Below are positions 32,927-44,579 of a stretch of 64,000 bases of DNA, piece after piece. The notes beneath the pieces are model-generated. The model was not told where the DNA came from. It ran no database searches and saw nothing but the letters and a program-made list of their open reading frames with translations. A program made the position numbers and the translations under genes. Position 1 is the first letter of the stretch; each line of letters begins with the position of its first letter. Origin of the DNA: Craterostigma plantagineum (taxonomy: Eukaryota; Streptophyta; Magnoliopsida; Lamiales; Linderniaceae); assembly GCA_027422505.1 (NCBI GenBank), contig JAPQWV010000684.1, positions 62,001-126,000 on the forward strand. Reading direction: 5' to 3'.

Positions 32927-35761
32927 TGCAATACCCGTAAAAATTTGATACGGGATTTTGATATAATTAATTATGCAGCTATGTTAATTTGAATTTGGCG
33001 AAGAAATTTAAATTGGAAAATAAAAATATAAATTTCTAGCTTCACCTTGGTTTCGAAATTTATTAAAAAGCTAAGCAAAATTGATAGAAAATACTAAGTT
33101 GGGCTAACTCAAAAATTTAATTATATTTGATCTTTAGGCCCAAGCACTTGAAACCAAACTATAACAATTTAATTAAGCCCAAGAGTTACAATTAAGTTAC
33201 TTAGGCCAAGGGGAAAACGAGTCAAGATAATCCACTTGTCCCATCTCACGTTATTCAAGGCCTTAAAGTGTATCCATAACACTTTCATAAACTAATAACG
33301 AAGGGAATAAGAACCTCATTTGAAGAAAGAAAACTTCAAGAAACTTGGTAACTTTGGCAAGACAAATCGTTGAATAAGGTATGAGAATTTACATGTTAAG
33401 TTGCTCTATTTAACATATTATACAATTTCAAGACTTAACGTGAGTGTTATTATGCGGTTAGAGTAAATAGTTAGAAAATTCATAACTCACCTGTTAAGAA
33501 GAAATTGCAGACTTGTTAGGTATTATTTAGCGTGTGAGGATCGAAGATGTTGGCTATGGAATAGTTGTAGAAATAATTTAGGGTGAGTAGCGTCTATTAT
33601 TTCCAGGGGAAGTATAATTTTCGGTATTAGAACCTGTGATACAACACTTTGTTAGTTTAGGGATTATCGTGATATTAGGGTTTTCTGGGAGAATTATGAG
33701 TTTTAGAAGTTCTCGACAAAAGATAGAAAGATGTCGATATATATATATATATATGATAACTAGAAAAGATCTCGAAATGATAGGTCTCGACATTTATAAA
33801 TCGCGAGGTGTATAGTAAATAAATGTCGAGATACATAATGAAAGATTTCGATATACTTCACAAAGAAAATTCGAGGTATGATAACCTTAGACAATGTCGA
33901 GATCTAACAGCTATATAGAATAAGTAGAATATCGAAATGTGTGATAATTAAATCTCGAGATCAAATGGTCTTTTCATAGATAGAATTCGAATTATACAGT
34001 TTCAAAGTTTATTGGTTTCGACATTTGTAAGATGTCGACACATACAATGATATCGATATTTCTATGTCATATAATGTCGACATTTATAGTTGTTTTAGAT
34101 TCGACATTTATAGAATGTCGATATAATGACCTCGACCTTATTTGCCCAACATAAAATTTCGACATCTTTAACTAACAGACCTCGACATTTTGATAAAGCT
34201 AAACAGGTCTCGACTTTTATTAGGTCTTGAGAATAGCAAATAGCTCGACATTTATATTCGACATTTAAGGGTTTCAAATTTGGTCTCGACATTATTTAAA
34301 GGGCTTCGACATTTTCCTTTAAGTACCCGACATTTATTAGATATTTATATATGATGGATCCCGAGATTTTTGTATAAATATATATAGAGGGTTCGACATC
34401 TATAGGATGTCGATATAGCTTGAAGAGCTCGACATTTATTAGATATAGATCTCGACATTTTTCAAGAGGTCCGACGTTTTCAAGAAATGATGGTCTCGAC
34501 ATTTTTAGGGATAAGATGTCGACATTTGTGAGATTTCGACATTTTGTTTTAGTTAATAAGTTTTCAATATTTTAGGGTTTATTTATTTTTAGGAATATCA
34601 TTATTTTTAGGCTTTCGTAAATTTTAGGGTTTTCTATAATTAGGGTTTGGGAACTTAAAAACTTATACAGTTTAACAAATATACTGATATAATAATATTT
34701 ATTTATTCAGAGGATCGACCTATGAGGATTCCATCGGACCTCTTATTTAGCAATATCGGGAGGACAGGTAGGTGAATTATTCATCTACAATACGTAAACA
34801 CATGTTTGTGCTTTATGTGCTTTTATGTGATTGAATGATTTACGTGATTTACGTATTATACATATTTTATGTACGGTTCATGTGGATCATGCTTTTATAT
34901 GTTGTCACGTTTATATGCACAACATATGCATATCATATCTCAAGGGTGAGAAATTTACACCGTATTGAGACGGTTGACTTGAGATATTGTCGAGCGGGGT
35001 AGAATGACATGTTTGTGATTTTTGTTGTTGACTCGTTGAGGAGTCGAGGTTGGTACTCGTATGACACCTGACGGCAGACAGGCGTGATCGATCTGTCTAC
35101 TTGGGCGTGAACGTCCCGAGGTGCAAAACCGTCGTGATTGTATTTTTAGCGGAAGGAGAGACCTGACAGGGCAGTTGCGTGATCGTCAAAACGCTGTCGG
35201 CGTCGGCTACCGCTTACGGAAGAGCGACCTAGCAGGGCAGTTGCGTGATCGTCAAAACGCTGCTAGTGTAAGCTTCCGTATATTATTATTATGGGCGCGA
35301 GAGGTGTCGAGTCTGACCTAGGGCCCTGTGTTGTGTAATATGAGATAGGATTATGGGAAAAGAAAGAGTGAACATTGCATGTGAGATATTGGGATCGGGA
35401 ATGAGCTTTCACGTGCATACATGCATTTCTATTCACCTACTGGGCAAATCGCTCAGTGTTTACGTGTTGTAGGTACTGAGTCTGACGCCGACGCGCGTCA
35501 AGACTGAGGCGGCTGGTGGCGGTGCTCCACGGACTTTTGAGGGCAGGGCGGTACATGGATGAAGACCTGTGGAGCGATAATAGGGTTTTTGTTCTTTTGA
35601 CATTTTTGGGGCTACGCCCGTTGTACAGATACTACTATGTAAAATAATATTTTATTATGTTATATTAACTTTTAGGAAAAAGTTTTTAATTGACGGGCCT
35701 TCTGCGGCTTACGTTGCGGAAATCCGCCACTAACCGTAATTAGAAAATGAGGGTCGCCACA
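32927..35761 (+). repeat. Gypsy A 3' LTR
   Basis: It starts TGCAATACCCG (the 5' LTR has TGTAATACCCG) and ends GGTCGCCACA, followed by the GGTCA duplication. It is 2,835 bp; length differences from the 5' LTR include extra TA units near 33740 and inserted bases near 34850. Confidence 0.95.
33728..34547 (+). repeat. TCGACATTT motif array in the gypsy A 3' LTR
   Basis: Copy of the array at 26225-27035. The motif positions are almost all conserved between the two LTRs. Confidence 0.9.
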
Positions 35762-35766
35762 GGTCA

Positions 35767-36135
35767 GCGGCGACTAGTCGGCTAGGCCCGCATTGAATTC
35801 ACCCGCCGATTACGGAACCACCGGTTACGGTTTGTAATCATAATCGACAACAATCGTAACCGGCAACCGTAAATGGCTGGTTACGGGGCGATTGGTCCAT
35901 TTGACCAACCGCCAACCGCCGGTTGAAAACCGCCGGTTAGGAGGTTAATCGGCGGTTTCATATTAAAAAAATATTTAAAATTTCAAAATTTGAATTTTTC
36001 CGCCGTGGTTTTTAAAAATAAAAATAAAAAATAAAAAAAGGGAAATAGCCGTTGTAACCGGCGGTTAACCGGGGTAACCGCCGGTTAACCGGACAAACCG
36101 CCGGTTACAACGGCTACATAAACTTTTATCTTTAA
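35767..36135. repeat. CCGGTT-rich inverted-repeat region, probable hAT 5' non-coding sequence
   Basis: It contains many copies of AACCGCCGGTT, CCGGTTACGG and their complements, for example GTTAACCGGGGTAACCGCC and CCGGTTAACCGG near 36060-36095, plus an A-rich middle. Long CCGGTT-rich leaders are what I recall from plant hAT elements, and a hAT transposase lies at 50275 beyond LINE C. The first ~28 bp include ACTAGTCGGCTAGGCCCGCA, also present at 25379-25398 in the copia LTR just before gypsy A. Confidence 0.5.
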
Positions 36136-36145
36136 ATTCCACCCC

Positions 36146-36217
36146 CCCACACTCTCTATCTATCTCTCAATCTCTCTCTAGCTCTCTATCTCTCTCTACT
36201 CACTCTGACTCTCTCTC

Positions 36218-36270
<53 letters not shown>
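36146..36270. repeat. CT microsatellite
   Basis: An imperfect CTCTAT/CTCT tract becomes nearly pure (CT)n at 36195-36268 and then turns into CG repeats. It produces artefactual Arg/Glu-rich frames on the minus strand. Confidence 0.95.
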
Positions 36271-36281
<11 letters not shown>

Positions 36282-36589
36282 CTCCACCACCGCACGCCGC
36301 ACCACTGCCCGCCGCCCACCACCGCCGCCCACCGCTGCAGCAGCACCGCCGCACCACCGCCACCCACCAGGGCACCACCGCCGCCCACCGCTGCCGCCGC
36401 ACCGCTGTCGCCGCACCGCTGCCCGTCGCTGACCCACCACTGTCGCCGCACCACCGCGCTCCGCCCACCACCGCCGCACCACCGCGCGCGCCCACCACCG
36501 CCGCTGCCACCGCCTCCCACCACCGCCGCACCACCGCGCGCCCACCACCGCCGCACCACCGCGCGCGCGCCCACCATCGCCGCTGCAAC
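36271..36589. repeat. GC-rich CCACCGCCGCA-type low-complexity repeat
   Basis: An irregular trinucleotide-like repeat of CCACCGCCG/CCACCGCGCG with no stop codons in several frames. Gly/Ala/Arg/Trp-rich open frames on the minus strand run into LINE C coding sequence but are repeat artefacts. It may be a 5' UTR part of the hAT element. Confidence 0.85.
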
Positions 36590-36774
36590 TAGCCTGTCCG
36601 AATTCGTGATAGTCCCCTGCTTCCAGCGCTTGTTCCGTGCCTGCCATATGTGGTACACCAACGAAGCTAAGACGTGACGGTGAGCCGCCTGCAGAAGATG
36701 CTGGCCACGCCATCGCAATGCCGCCCACAATATACCCCGTTGCCAGTCTCTATATGGCCAAGCCCACCTGATTC
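36590..36774 (-). pseudogene. LINE C ORF2, last preserved C-terminal piece
   Basis: The minus strand reads WPYRDWQ, WAALRWRGQHLLQA and LASLVYHIWQARNKRWKQG, continuing the zf-RVT region that breaks off at 47721. The join across gypsy C is supported by the GATTC target-site duplication. No 3' UTR or poly(A) follows; the sequence changes abruptly into GC-rich repeat at about 36589, so the 3' end of this LINE was lost. Confidence 0.85.
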
Positions 36775-39700
36775 TGTCACGCCCCGACTACCTAACCGCA
36801 TAATCTAGCGCATATCTACGTGCCTAGCAAATTTGCAAGTAAAGAAGTGCACCGAAAACGCGTACAAATTTTTCATTTTTCATTCATGGAATGTAACATC
36901 GTTCTATACAAGACAAAAGAATGCATGTCGGACATTAGGGTCCAGACATGGTCTAACTACAACGACGAAGGTGTATCGGCACAGCAAAAGCTCTTATGCG
37001 CCCGGCCCACAGGTCGTCATCCACACACACACACGTCCACCCCCAAAAGCAGCACGAAGCTCCAAAAGGTTGGCCTTGCCTTCAAAATGCGCTCACGTAC
37101 CGTGATCGCCAGTGCCTACAACACACAACGTAGGAATGAGCCACCGAGGCTCAGTAAGCAGAAATCATGCATGTGTGCACGTGTCACTCCCCCGCAACGG
37201 CAATCCGCGCCGATGCATACAACACTTGCAAAGGCAATCCACGCCGATGCATATAACAATCGTACCAACGTACTCAGACTAATGTCACTCAGGGCCCTCG
37301 GCTAATCTCACTATGCACCACAAGAGCTCACGTCCCTCAAGGACAACACGACAGCGGTCCACGCCGGATGGCCGAACCCTAGGATGCACATCGTTCCCCT
37401 AGGTCGCCATATGATCCCAGCCGTCCCCGACTGTCCGGCGGTCGCTCACGCTGGTAGCCCACGCTGAGGTCGCCTACACCAGGGTTCTACCCTGTGTCGC
37501 TTACACCCTCAGGTCGCACCCTCCAGGTCGCACCTTACCGCCACGGGCCATGCCCAAATCCTAACCATAGGATATCAATATATATATCTAAAATAATAGT
37601 ACGACGACGCTAAAACGCCGCCCTGGTAGCATAGTAGACAGCCCCTGACTCAACTACGAGTCGACACACTTGCCCACATCGGCAAGTCCTCGTCGCGTAC
37701 ATGCGACACATCATTACGCACACTTAACCCCACGACCCTTCCTCACGAGTTCGTGTGTGCACGTGAGTATGCTTATGCAGATGCAGTAAATGCAACATAG
37801 GCTTACCACATTTAAGTACTTAAATCAATTTACGAAGTCATGAAAACCACGTACGCACGTAATCACACAAATTAGGCACGTAAAACAAGTTGTGTGTCGT
37901 AGTTGGACTTCTACTTACCTGTCGTCCGTAGATTAGCAGTCACCCGACCCGTAAGTGTTCCTAAGTCCCGACCTTAGGCATGAAAATTGGTGTCAGTGCG
38001 CTATTTTATTTAGTGGCTCAAGTATGCTAATCTCCAAACCCTAAATGTACATTATGGGTGTGTTAGTCTAATCGGTATTTCATGAGATTGGCTTCGGGTG
38101 AGCCTCGAGCTTGGTGTCGGAAAGATCTCGACATTTGTTTTGGTATAAACTCGGTATTATACATATAAAGGTTCGACATTTTAGATGGTGGACAAGGGTC
38201 TTCGACATTTATGATTGGAAATGTCGACATGAAGCTCACCATAAGTCTCGACATTATTAGAAATAAATCTCGAGTTGTATGGTAATTAGGTCGCGACATT
38301 TGAATTATTTAGAAATCTCGACACTTAGTAATCTCGACATTTTAACCCCAAATAAAATGACTCGACATTTAATTCAATTAGGGTCTCGACATTTTTGTGA
38401 AGCTCGACATTCTTAGCTATCTTATCTAGACGTTGCATCTCGACATTTTTATAGATATTGGTCTCGACATTTATACTTCAGCATTTGTGTTAGAGAATAT
38501 CGACATGCAACTCACACCGATCTTCGACATTTACAAGATGTCGATATGAAGGAGCTAATTATCGAGATGCATGAGGGTTTCGACCTCACCTTCCGACATT
38601 TGATAAATCTCGGGTTGCTTGGGAAGTTAGGTCTCGACATTGTTAATTATCTTAGCTCGACATTATAGTTCGACATATGTACAAAATGTCGACATTTATT
38701 TGCGTAAGGATTCGACATTTTTTCTTAATACCATTTCGACATTTATCTCGACTTTTCATCAAGATGTCGATATGAAATTAAATGTATACCTCGACATTTT
38801 GAGCTCGACTTTTCATCTATATCACTCGACATTATATCTATTACTCGACATTTTGTATATGTTCATGAACTCGACATTTAAGGATTTAAAGATCTCGACA
38901 TCTTGGAACATAAAATGTCGACATGAGATTTCACCTCGACATTTTATCGACATTTTTCCTAACATGGCTTCGACTTTGGGTTTCGACATTTTCATTAGGA
39001 AATGTCGACATGATATTTACATGGTATCTCGACAGTTATTGAAATGTCGATATATGTTTAGTCGACATTTCATGCAACAGTTCGACATTTCCTACGACAT
39101 TTATCATCTTCTTCGATTTTCCGTCGTTCTTCTCCCTCGAATTCACCTCGCAGCTCATTCTACCTAGCATTCTAAGTTCTAAATCACATGTTATGCTACT
39201 TAACTTCATATTTGCTCAAACAAACATCCTTAGTACCAACCTAAGCTCGAAATTTGGCTATAAAATCTTAATAGCAAGAAATCGAAGTGGCTTAGAGAGT
39301 TGGCGTCACTTACTAATTTTCGAAGTCCAAGTTAACTTGAGGTGTTCCTTTCGTTGAAATCCCCTCGGCTTCTTTCCTTCTCCTTTCTTCTTTCTTTTCG
39401 TGGGTCCTTAGTGTGGTGTGGAGTTTTGAATCATTAATTTGGGATATTTTTCCTTAGCTTATGGTATATGAGGCGTGGCTTTTCCTTGATTTTGGGATCT
39501 TGTTTGCTAAACTTCACCTCTAAGGATATTGGGCCCAAGTTTGAGGTCTTATTTGGGCCCTAGTTTGGATTTAATTATAGCCCATTAGTAACTATAGTCC
39601 AATTTTCTCTCATGATCCAATTTCCTTGTCCAACTTTCGAAAATTCCTAAATAAATTAGGGGTCACTTGGTACGATTTAATTGTACTAAATTCAAGAAAT

Positions 39701-39914
39701 CGCCTAAGCACGTAATTTTCCACACAATTTCAAGTAAGTCACATAAGCACTATTTAATCGCACCCAATTTCGTAAAACACGAAGCCGCACTTAAGTCATA
39801 TTCAGCACATAAATCACGTTTATGCACATAATTCACCTTAATGCACATAATTCACGAAGTTACCTTTTGCTAATTTATTGGCCCTACATACCTACGGGAA
39901 ACCCGGGTGCTACA
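36775..39914 (-). repeat. Gypsy C 3' LTR
   Basis: Plus-strand edges are TGTCACGCCCCG and GGGTGCTACA. It carries the motif array at 38128-39110. Confidence 0.95.
38128..39110 (-). repeat. TCGACATTT motif array in the gypsy C 3' LTR
   Basis: I count about 34 CGACAT hexamers on the plus strand in ~980 bp, mostly as TCTCGACATTT, with several ATGTCGACAT palindromes. In the element's sense direction the dominant unit reads AAATGTCGA. Confidence 0.93.
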
Positions 39915-39934
39915 TCCTCCCCCCCTTAAGGAGG
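39915..39934 (-). promoter_or_regulatory. Gypsy C polypurine tract
   Basis: The minus strand has AAGGGGGGGAGGA directly beside the 3' LTR edge. It lies about 20 bp downstream of the pol stop region. Confidence 0.92.
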
Positions 39935-39949
39935 ATTTCGCCCCCGAAA

Positions 39950-42900
39950 TCAGCCCGTTCGGAACAATTCAGGATAGCGGGTTTTCATCTCATCCTCGCG
40001 TTCCCATGTGGCTTCCTCTACTGACTGATTCCGCCACAGAACTTTCACTAGAGGAATCTCTTTGTTCCTAAGCCTCTTCGTCTCATGCATCAATATCTCT
40101 ACGGGGGTTTCCTCATAACTCAGGTCTGGTTTCAAGTGTTGATGCAGTGAGTCGTTTATCAACACGTGGCTTGGGTCAGCGATATACTTCCGCAAAGTCG
40201 ACACGTGGAACACATTGTGTACTTGCGACAACGATGCTGGTAGTTCCAGTTGGTACGCTACTTCGCCAACTCTCTTTATTATCTTGAAGGGACCAATGTA
40301 TCTTGGGCTTAGTTTTCCCTTCTTGCCGAATCTCTTAACGCCCTTCATTGGCGATACTTTCACGAAAACCCAATCGTTGACTTCAAATTCTAGCGGTCTA
40401 CGTCTCCGATCCGCATAACTCTTCTGTCTACTCTGCGCCGTGCGCATTCTTTCTCGGATCAGCGTGATAATTTCCGTCATTTCCCGTATCATATCTGGGC
40501 CTAACATCGCCCTTTCACCTACTTCGTCCCAATGCACTGGGGATCTGCACTTCCGTCCGTACAGGGCTTCATAAGGAGCCATTCCAATTGTAGCTTGGTA
40601 ACTGTTGTTGTACGAGAATTCTACAAGTGGAAGGTACTTGCTCCAGTTGCCTTTGAAGTCAAGTACACAGGCTCGTAACATATCTTCCAGCGTTTGGATT
40701 GTCCGCTCGGATTGGCCGTCCGTTTGTGGGTGATATGCTGTGCTAAATGCCAATTTCGTCCCCATGGCCTTTTGTAAACTTGTCCAGAATTTAGATAGAA
40801 ACCGTGAATCGCGGTCTGAAACTATCGTTATGGGTGCCCCATGGAGTCTTACTATCTCTTGGATGTACAATTCTGCATAGCGCTCCATGGTAAACGTAGT
40901 ACTTATCGGCAGAAAATGGGCAGATTTCGTAAGTCGATCTACAATTACCCAAATTGCGTCGTATCCTTTCGCATTCTTTGGCAATCCGCTCACGAAATCC
41001 ATCGTTATATTGTCCCATTTCCACTCTGGGATGGGTAGAGGTTGCAGCGTCCCAGCCGGCCGCTGATGTTCTGCCTTAATTTGCTGGCAGGTGAGGCATT
41101 GGCTCACGAACGTTGCTACGTCCTTCTTCATTCCCGGCCACCAGTAGTTAGTCCTTAGATCCCTATATAGCTTCGTAGCTCCTGGGTGTACCGAATATGG
41201 CGTGGTATGTGCTTCCGCCATTATGACTCGTCTAAGATCTGCGTCGTTCGGAACGTACAATCTACTCTTGTAGTATAAACTTCCGTCGTCCCGAAACACG
41301 AAGTTCGTCGTTGGTCGCTCGGTTTGCGCTTCCTTCGTCTTCAGGTAAAACTCGTCGTTTTCCTGTGCCTTTTTGATCTGCTCCAGTAGCGTTGGTTGCA
41401 GAGTTAGGGATGCTAATTTCACCTCGACTTCTCCCAATGGTACAATCTCCACGTCGAGTCGTTGAAGTTCCGCGCTTACTGATTTCCGGCTTAGAGCATC
41501 AGCTACCACATTCGCCTTTCCTGGGTGGTAGTTGATCACACAATCGTAGTCTTTCACTAGCTCCAGCCATCTTCTCTGCCTCATATTGAGTTCCTTCTGG
41601 GTGAAGAAATACTTTAAACTCTTGTGATCGGTGTAAATTTCGCACCTCTCTCCATACAAATAGTGTCTCCAAATCTTGAGAGCGAAGACTACCGCCGCAA
41701 GCTCCAAGTCGTGTGTAGGATAGTTCTTTTCGTACTCCTTCAGTTGTCGTGAGGCATAAGCCACCACGTTACCGTTCTGCATCAGTACGCATCCTAACCC
41801 GTTCTTCGAGGCATCGCTATACACTGAGAACCCTCCTGTCCCCGTGGGTATTGTCAGCACTGGGGCTGTAGTAAGCCGCTTTTTCAGTTCTTGGAAGCTT
41901 TGTTCACACTCTTTGCTCCATTGAAAAGGCGTGTTTTTCTTAGTCAACCTTGTCAGCGTAGAGGCGATTCTAGAGAAATCTTTGATGAATTTCCTATAGT
42001 AGCCTGCTAAGCCTAGGAAGCTTCGTACTTCCGTTACGTTGGTCGGCTGTGGCCAATCATTAATTGCTTCGATTTTGCTCGGGTCCACCGAGATTCCCGC
42101 TCCCGAGACGGTGTGCCCCAAGAACGCTACTTGATCCAGCCAAAATTCACACTTCTTAAACTTGGCGTACAACTGCTTTTCCCGCAATACTCCGAGTACT
42201 ATTCGTAGGTGTTGTTCGTGCTCCTCCTTCGTCTTGGAGTAGACGAGGATGTCATCTATGAACACGATCACGAACTTGTCTAGATAGGCTTCGAACACCC
42301 GGTTCATTAGGTCCATGAAGGCCGCCGGTGCGTTCGTCAGTCCAAAGGGCATTACTAGGAATTCGAAGTGCCCGTATCTGGTACTGAATGCCGTTTTGGG
42401 AATGTCCTCCTTGCGGATCTTCAGTTGATGGTAGCCCGATCTCAAATCGATCTTAGAAAATACTGTGGCGCCTTGCAATTGGTCGAAGAGGTCGTCTATT
42501 CGGGGTAGTGGATACTTGTTCTTGATCGTCAGCTTGTTCAACTCCCTGTAGTCTATACACAATCTCATCGAGCCATCCTTCTTTCGTACGAACAGGACTG
42601 GCGCACCCCAGGGAGAAAAGCTGGTCTGAATGAATCCTTTCTGTAGGAGTTCATCTATTTGTTCCTTCAATTCTTTTAATTCGGTTGGCGCTAAGCGATA
42701 TGGAGCCTTGAACACGGGTGCTGCTCCCGGCACCAGGTCAATCGTGAATTCAATTTCTCTGTCCGGGGGCAGTCCCGGCAGATCTTCCGGAAATACGTCC
42801 GGGAACTCTTTAATCACGGGTACGTCTTCGAGTTTCGTGGGGGTATTCCCTTCCGCCTTCAGTGCGAATACCAGATATGCCTCGCATCCGGAATTGACTA

Positions 42901-43021
42901 ATCGCTGAGCTTTTAGGGCTGATATCCTCGGAATGCCTCTCCTCTTCATTGTCCCCTTGAAGGTGACAGGTTCTTCCCCTTCTAAGCTAAACGTAACTAC
43001 TTTACGGTTACAGTCTATCAC
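39950..43021 (-). pseudogene. Gypsy C pol (RT, RNase H, integrase, chromodomain), intact but out of frame with gag
   Basis: One open frame of about 1,023 codons. Motifs in order: [22 protein letters not shown] with [23 protein letters not shown] and active site FIDDILVYS; RNase [12 protein letters not shown] and [10 protein letters not shown]; the integrase zinc region with WWPGMKKD and CLTCQ; the integrase core [15 protein letters not shown] and TDGQSER; the C-terminal [10 protein letters not shown]; and the chromodomain-like [15 protein letters not shown], ending YPELFRTG. All catalytic residues appear present. The frame has no ATG start of its own: it opens at GTG overlapping the gag stop and lies -1 relative to gag. 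It is probably a single-base loss in the TTT/AAA context at GMDWL, since gypsy B reads through the same place. Confidence 0.93.
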
Positions 43022-44424
43022 TGCTCCGTACTTTGAAGCCAGTCCATCCCGAGGATCACTTCGTAATCGTCCATCGGGATGACTATCAGGTCTACCGGCA
43101 ATTCTCTATTACCGACTAAGATTGGGCAATTTCTTAACATTAGACTAGTCCTAGTTGGTGCCCCGCTTGGAATTGCTACGCTATACTCGTAATCGACTCG
43201 CTCAGGTGTTACCCCTAGTTTCGTCACATACTTCACAGACGCAAACGAGTGGGTCGCCCCGGAATCTACTAGAATGCACGTGGGAGTTTGATGGACCGGT
43301 AGGGTACCTGTTACCACCTCTGGGTTGTTTTCTGCTTCCTCGGAAGTGATGGTGTACACCCGGGCTGGCACCCTTTGAGGTCCTGCCTGACTCCCGGTCT
43401 GATTTCCCGAAGCACCCTCCGGGCACTGTCTCACAAAGTGGCCCGGCTTCCCACATCTAAAGCAGGTGTTGACTTGCATGTTGCAGTTCCCAAAGTGCCT
43501 TTTCCCACACCTCTGGCAATATGGGCCCTGTGCTGCTCCCTGGTTCTGGTTTGGAGGGGGTCTGTTCATCGTCCCCTGAGGCTGTTGAGGAGGCCGGTTC
43601 TGAAATCTCTTCTTGCCCCCTTTAGGCACGAACTGCCGTTTCTGGTCTCCTCCGCTCCATTGCGCTCCTTGCATTTGCGCGAACTTGCGTTTGGCCTCTT
43701 GTGCCTTCAAGATTCTGGCTTCCGCCTGTTCAGCCACCATAGCTCTCTCTGCTACTTGAGAGTAAGTAGCTCCCTGAATTCCCGCCATGCTCACATCTCT
43801 GTAGAGCTCGGGCTTCAATCCTTCCAGAAAGCGTTCGATTTTCAGGGCTTCCGTGCTGACCATGTGTGCTGCAAATCTGGACAGCTGCTCAAACTTCTTT
43901 ATGTACTCGGCCACCGTCATCGGTCCCTGCCTGAGATTGATGAATTCGTTCAGGCGTTGTGCTCGAATCGGGGCGGTGAGGTACTTGCCCCTGAACAACT
44001 CCTTGAATCTTTCCCAGCTCATTGTAGCGGGGTTCTCTAACACCATGATGGTGTCCCACCAGTGTCCTGCGCTCCCTCGTAGTAGGAACGCAGCACAGAG
44101 GGCCTTTTCCGCTTCTGGAACCCTGCTATAGATGAACATGCTTTCGAGAGTCCTTAACCAGTCTTCAGCTGCTGTTGAGTCAGCTGTGTCTTCGAAGGTC
44201 GGTGGGTTCAACCTTCGGAATCGTTCTCCCACCACTTCAGTCCTTTCCGCCTGAGTTGGCCCAGCATTAGCAGTATTTTGTTGGATCAGTTGTTGGATCT
44301 GCGTCGACTGCTGACGGACTAATTCCGTTAGCTGGAAAATCGTTGCGTCCCGATTGTCGGGAGGGGCCGTGTTTCCCCTGTTCTGGTCGTCGCCACCACT
44401 CGACTCTCCTCTCGTTCTTACCAT
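43018..44424 (-). CDS. Gypsy C gag and protease
   Basis: A 468-codon frame starting [13 protein letters not shown], about 140 bp inside the PBS. Residues 30-50 are Gln-rich ([15 protein letters not shown]). Residues ~65-240 are the retrotransposon gag core ([33 protein letters not shown]). Two zinc knuckles follow: [12 protein letters not shown] and [14 protein letters not shown]. The protease motif [13 protein letters not shown] lies near residue 385. The frame runs to GMDWLQ and then ends after five more out-of-frame codons (STEQ, stop), where gypsy B continues into RT. The gag and protease domains are complete, so particle formation by this protein is conceivable (inference). Confidence 0.92.
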   Translation of the reverse strand: MVRTRGESSGGDDQNRGNTAPPDNRDATIFQLTELVRQQSTQIQQLIQQNTANAGPTQAERTEVVGERFRRLNPPTFEDTADSTAAEDWLRTLESMFIYSRVPEAEKALCAAFLLRGSAGHWWDTIMVLENPATMSWERFKELFRGKYLTAPIRAQRLNEFINLRQGPMTVAEYIKKFEQLSRFAAHMVSTEALKIERFLEGLKPELYRDVSMAGIQGATYSQVAERAMVAEQAEARILKAQEAKRKFAQMQGAQWSGGDQKRQFVPKGGKKRFQNRPPQQPQGTMNRPPPNQNQGAAQGPYCQRCGKRHFGNCNMQVNTCFRCGKPGHFVRQCPEGASGNQTGSQAGPQRVPARVYTITSEEAENNPEVVTGTLPVHQTPTCILVDSGATHSFASVKYVTKLGVTPERVDYEYSVAIPSGAPTRTSLMLRNCPILVGNRELPVDLIVIPMDDYEVILGMDWLQSTEQ

Positions 44425-44564
44425 CTTTCTACCCTATCCTGATTGTCCTATGGCCAATAAATTATACAACATAGAAAATCACATAGACTTAACACTTACT
44501 TGCAAGGCCGCTTCCGCTCTTTTGGGTGTGTGTGTGTGGACAGTCTACAGAACCTGTGACCGAA

Positions 44565-44576
44565 GCTCTGATACCA
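44565..44576 (-). promoter_or_regulatory. Gypsy C primer-binding site (tRNA-iMet)
   Basis: The plus strand reads GCTCTGATACCA, three bases from the 5' LTR edge at 44580. Confidence 0.95.
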
Positions 44577-44579
44577 CCC

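Larger units (their letters stand above)
25423..35761 (+). mobile_element. Gypsy A: full-length Tekay-like Ty3/gypsy chromovirus with TSD
   Basis: The element has 5' LTR 25423-28236, PBS 28239-28250, gag-protease, RT-RNase H-integrase-chromodomain, polypurine tract 32911-32926 and 3' LTR 32927-35761. The 5 bp GGTCA flanks both ends (25418-25422 and 35762-35766). The LTRs (2,814 and 2,835 bp) are close but show many more differences by eye than those of B or C, so the insertion is older. The coding part carries one stop and four frameshifts, so it is not autonomous. Gag/pol similarity to gypsy B and C, the long LTRs and the C-terminal chromodomain place it in the Tekay/Del group. Confidence 0.95.

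Noticed and set aside
36186..36730. Gly/Ala/Arg/Trp-rich proteins of up to 180 codons, minus strand
   Set aside because: They run through GA and GGTGGGCGC low-complexity repeat fused to a LINE fragment.
38128..39110. CRISPR-like array
   Set aside because: The recurrent unit is only 9-11 bp, spacers vary from a few to ~40 bp, and the array lies inside a plant LTR. It lacks the fixed ~25-35 bp repeats of CRISPR.
43015..43030. Established programmed -1 frameshift in gypsy C
   Set aside because: Closely related gypsy B has no interruption, and no clear slippery heptamer with a pseudoknot could be recognised. Treated as a mutation, but listed as a question.
43375..44040. 221-codon plus-strand ORF opposite gypsy C gag
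   Set aside because: It is an antisense shadow of an intact gag frame with strong domain evidence.
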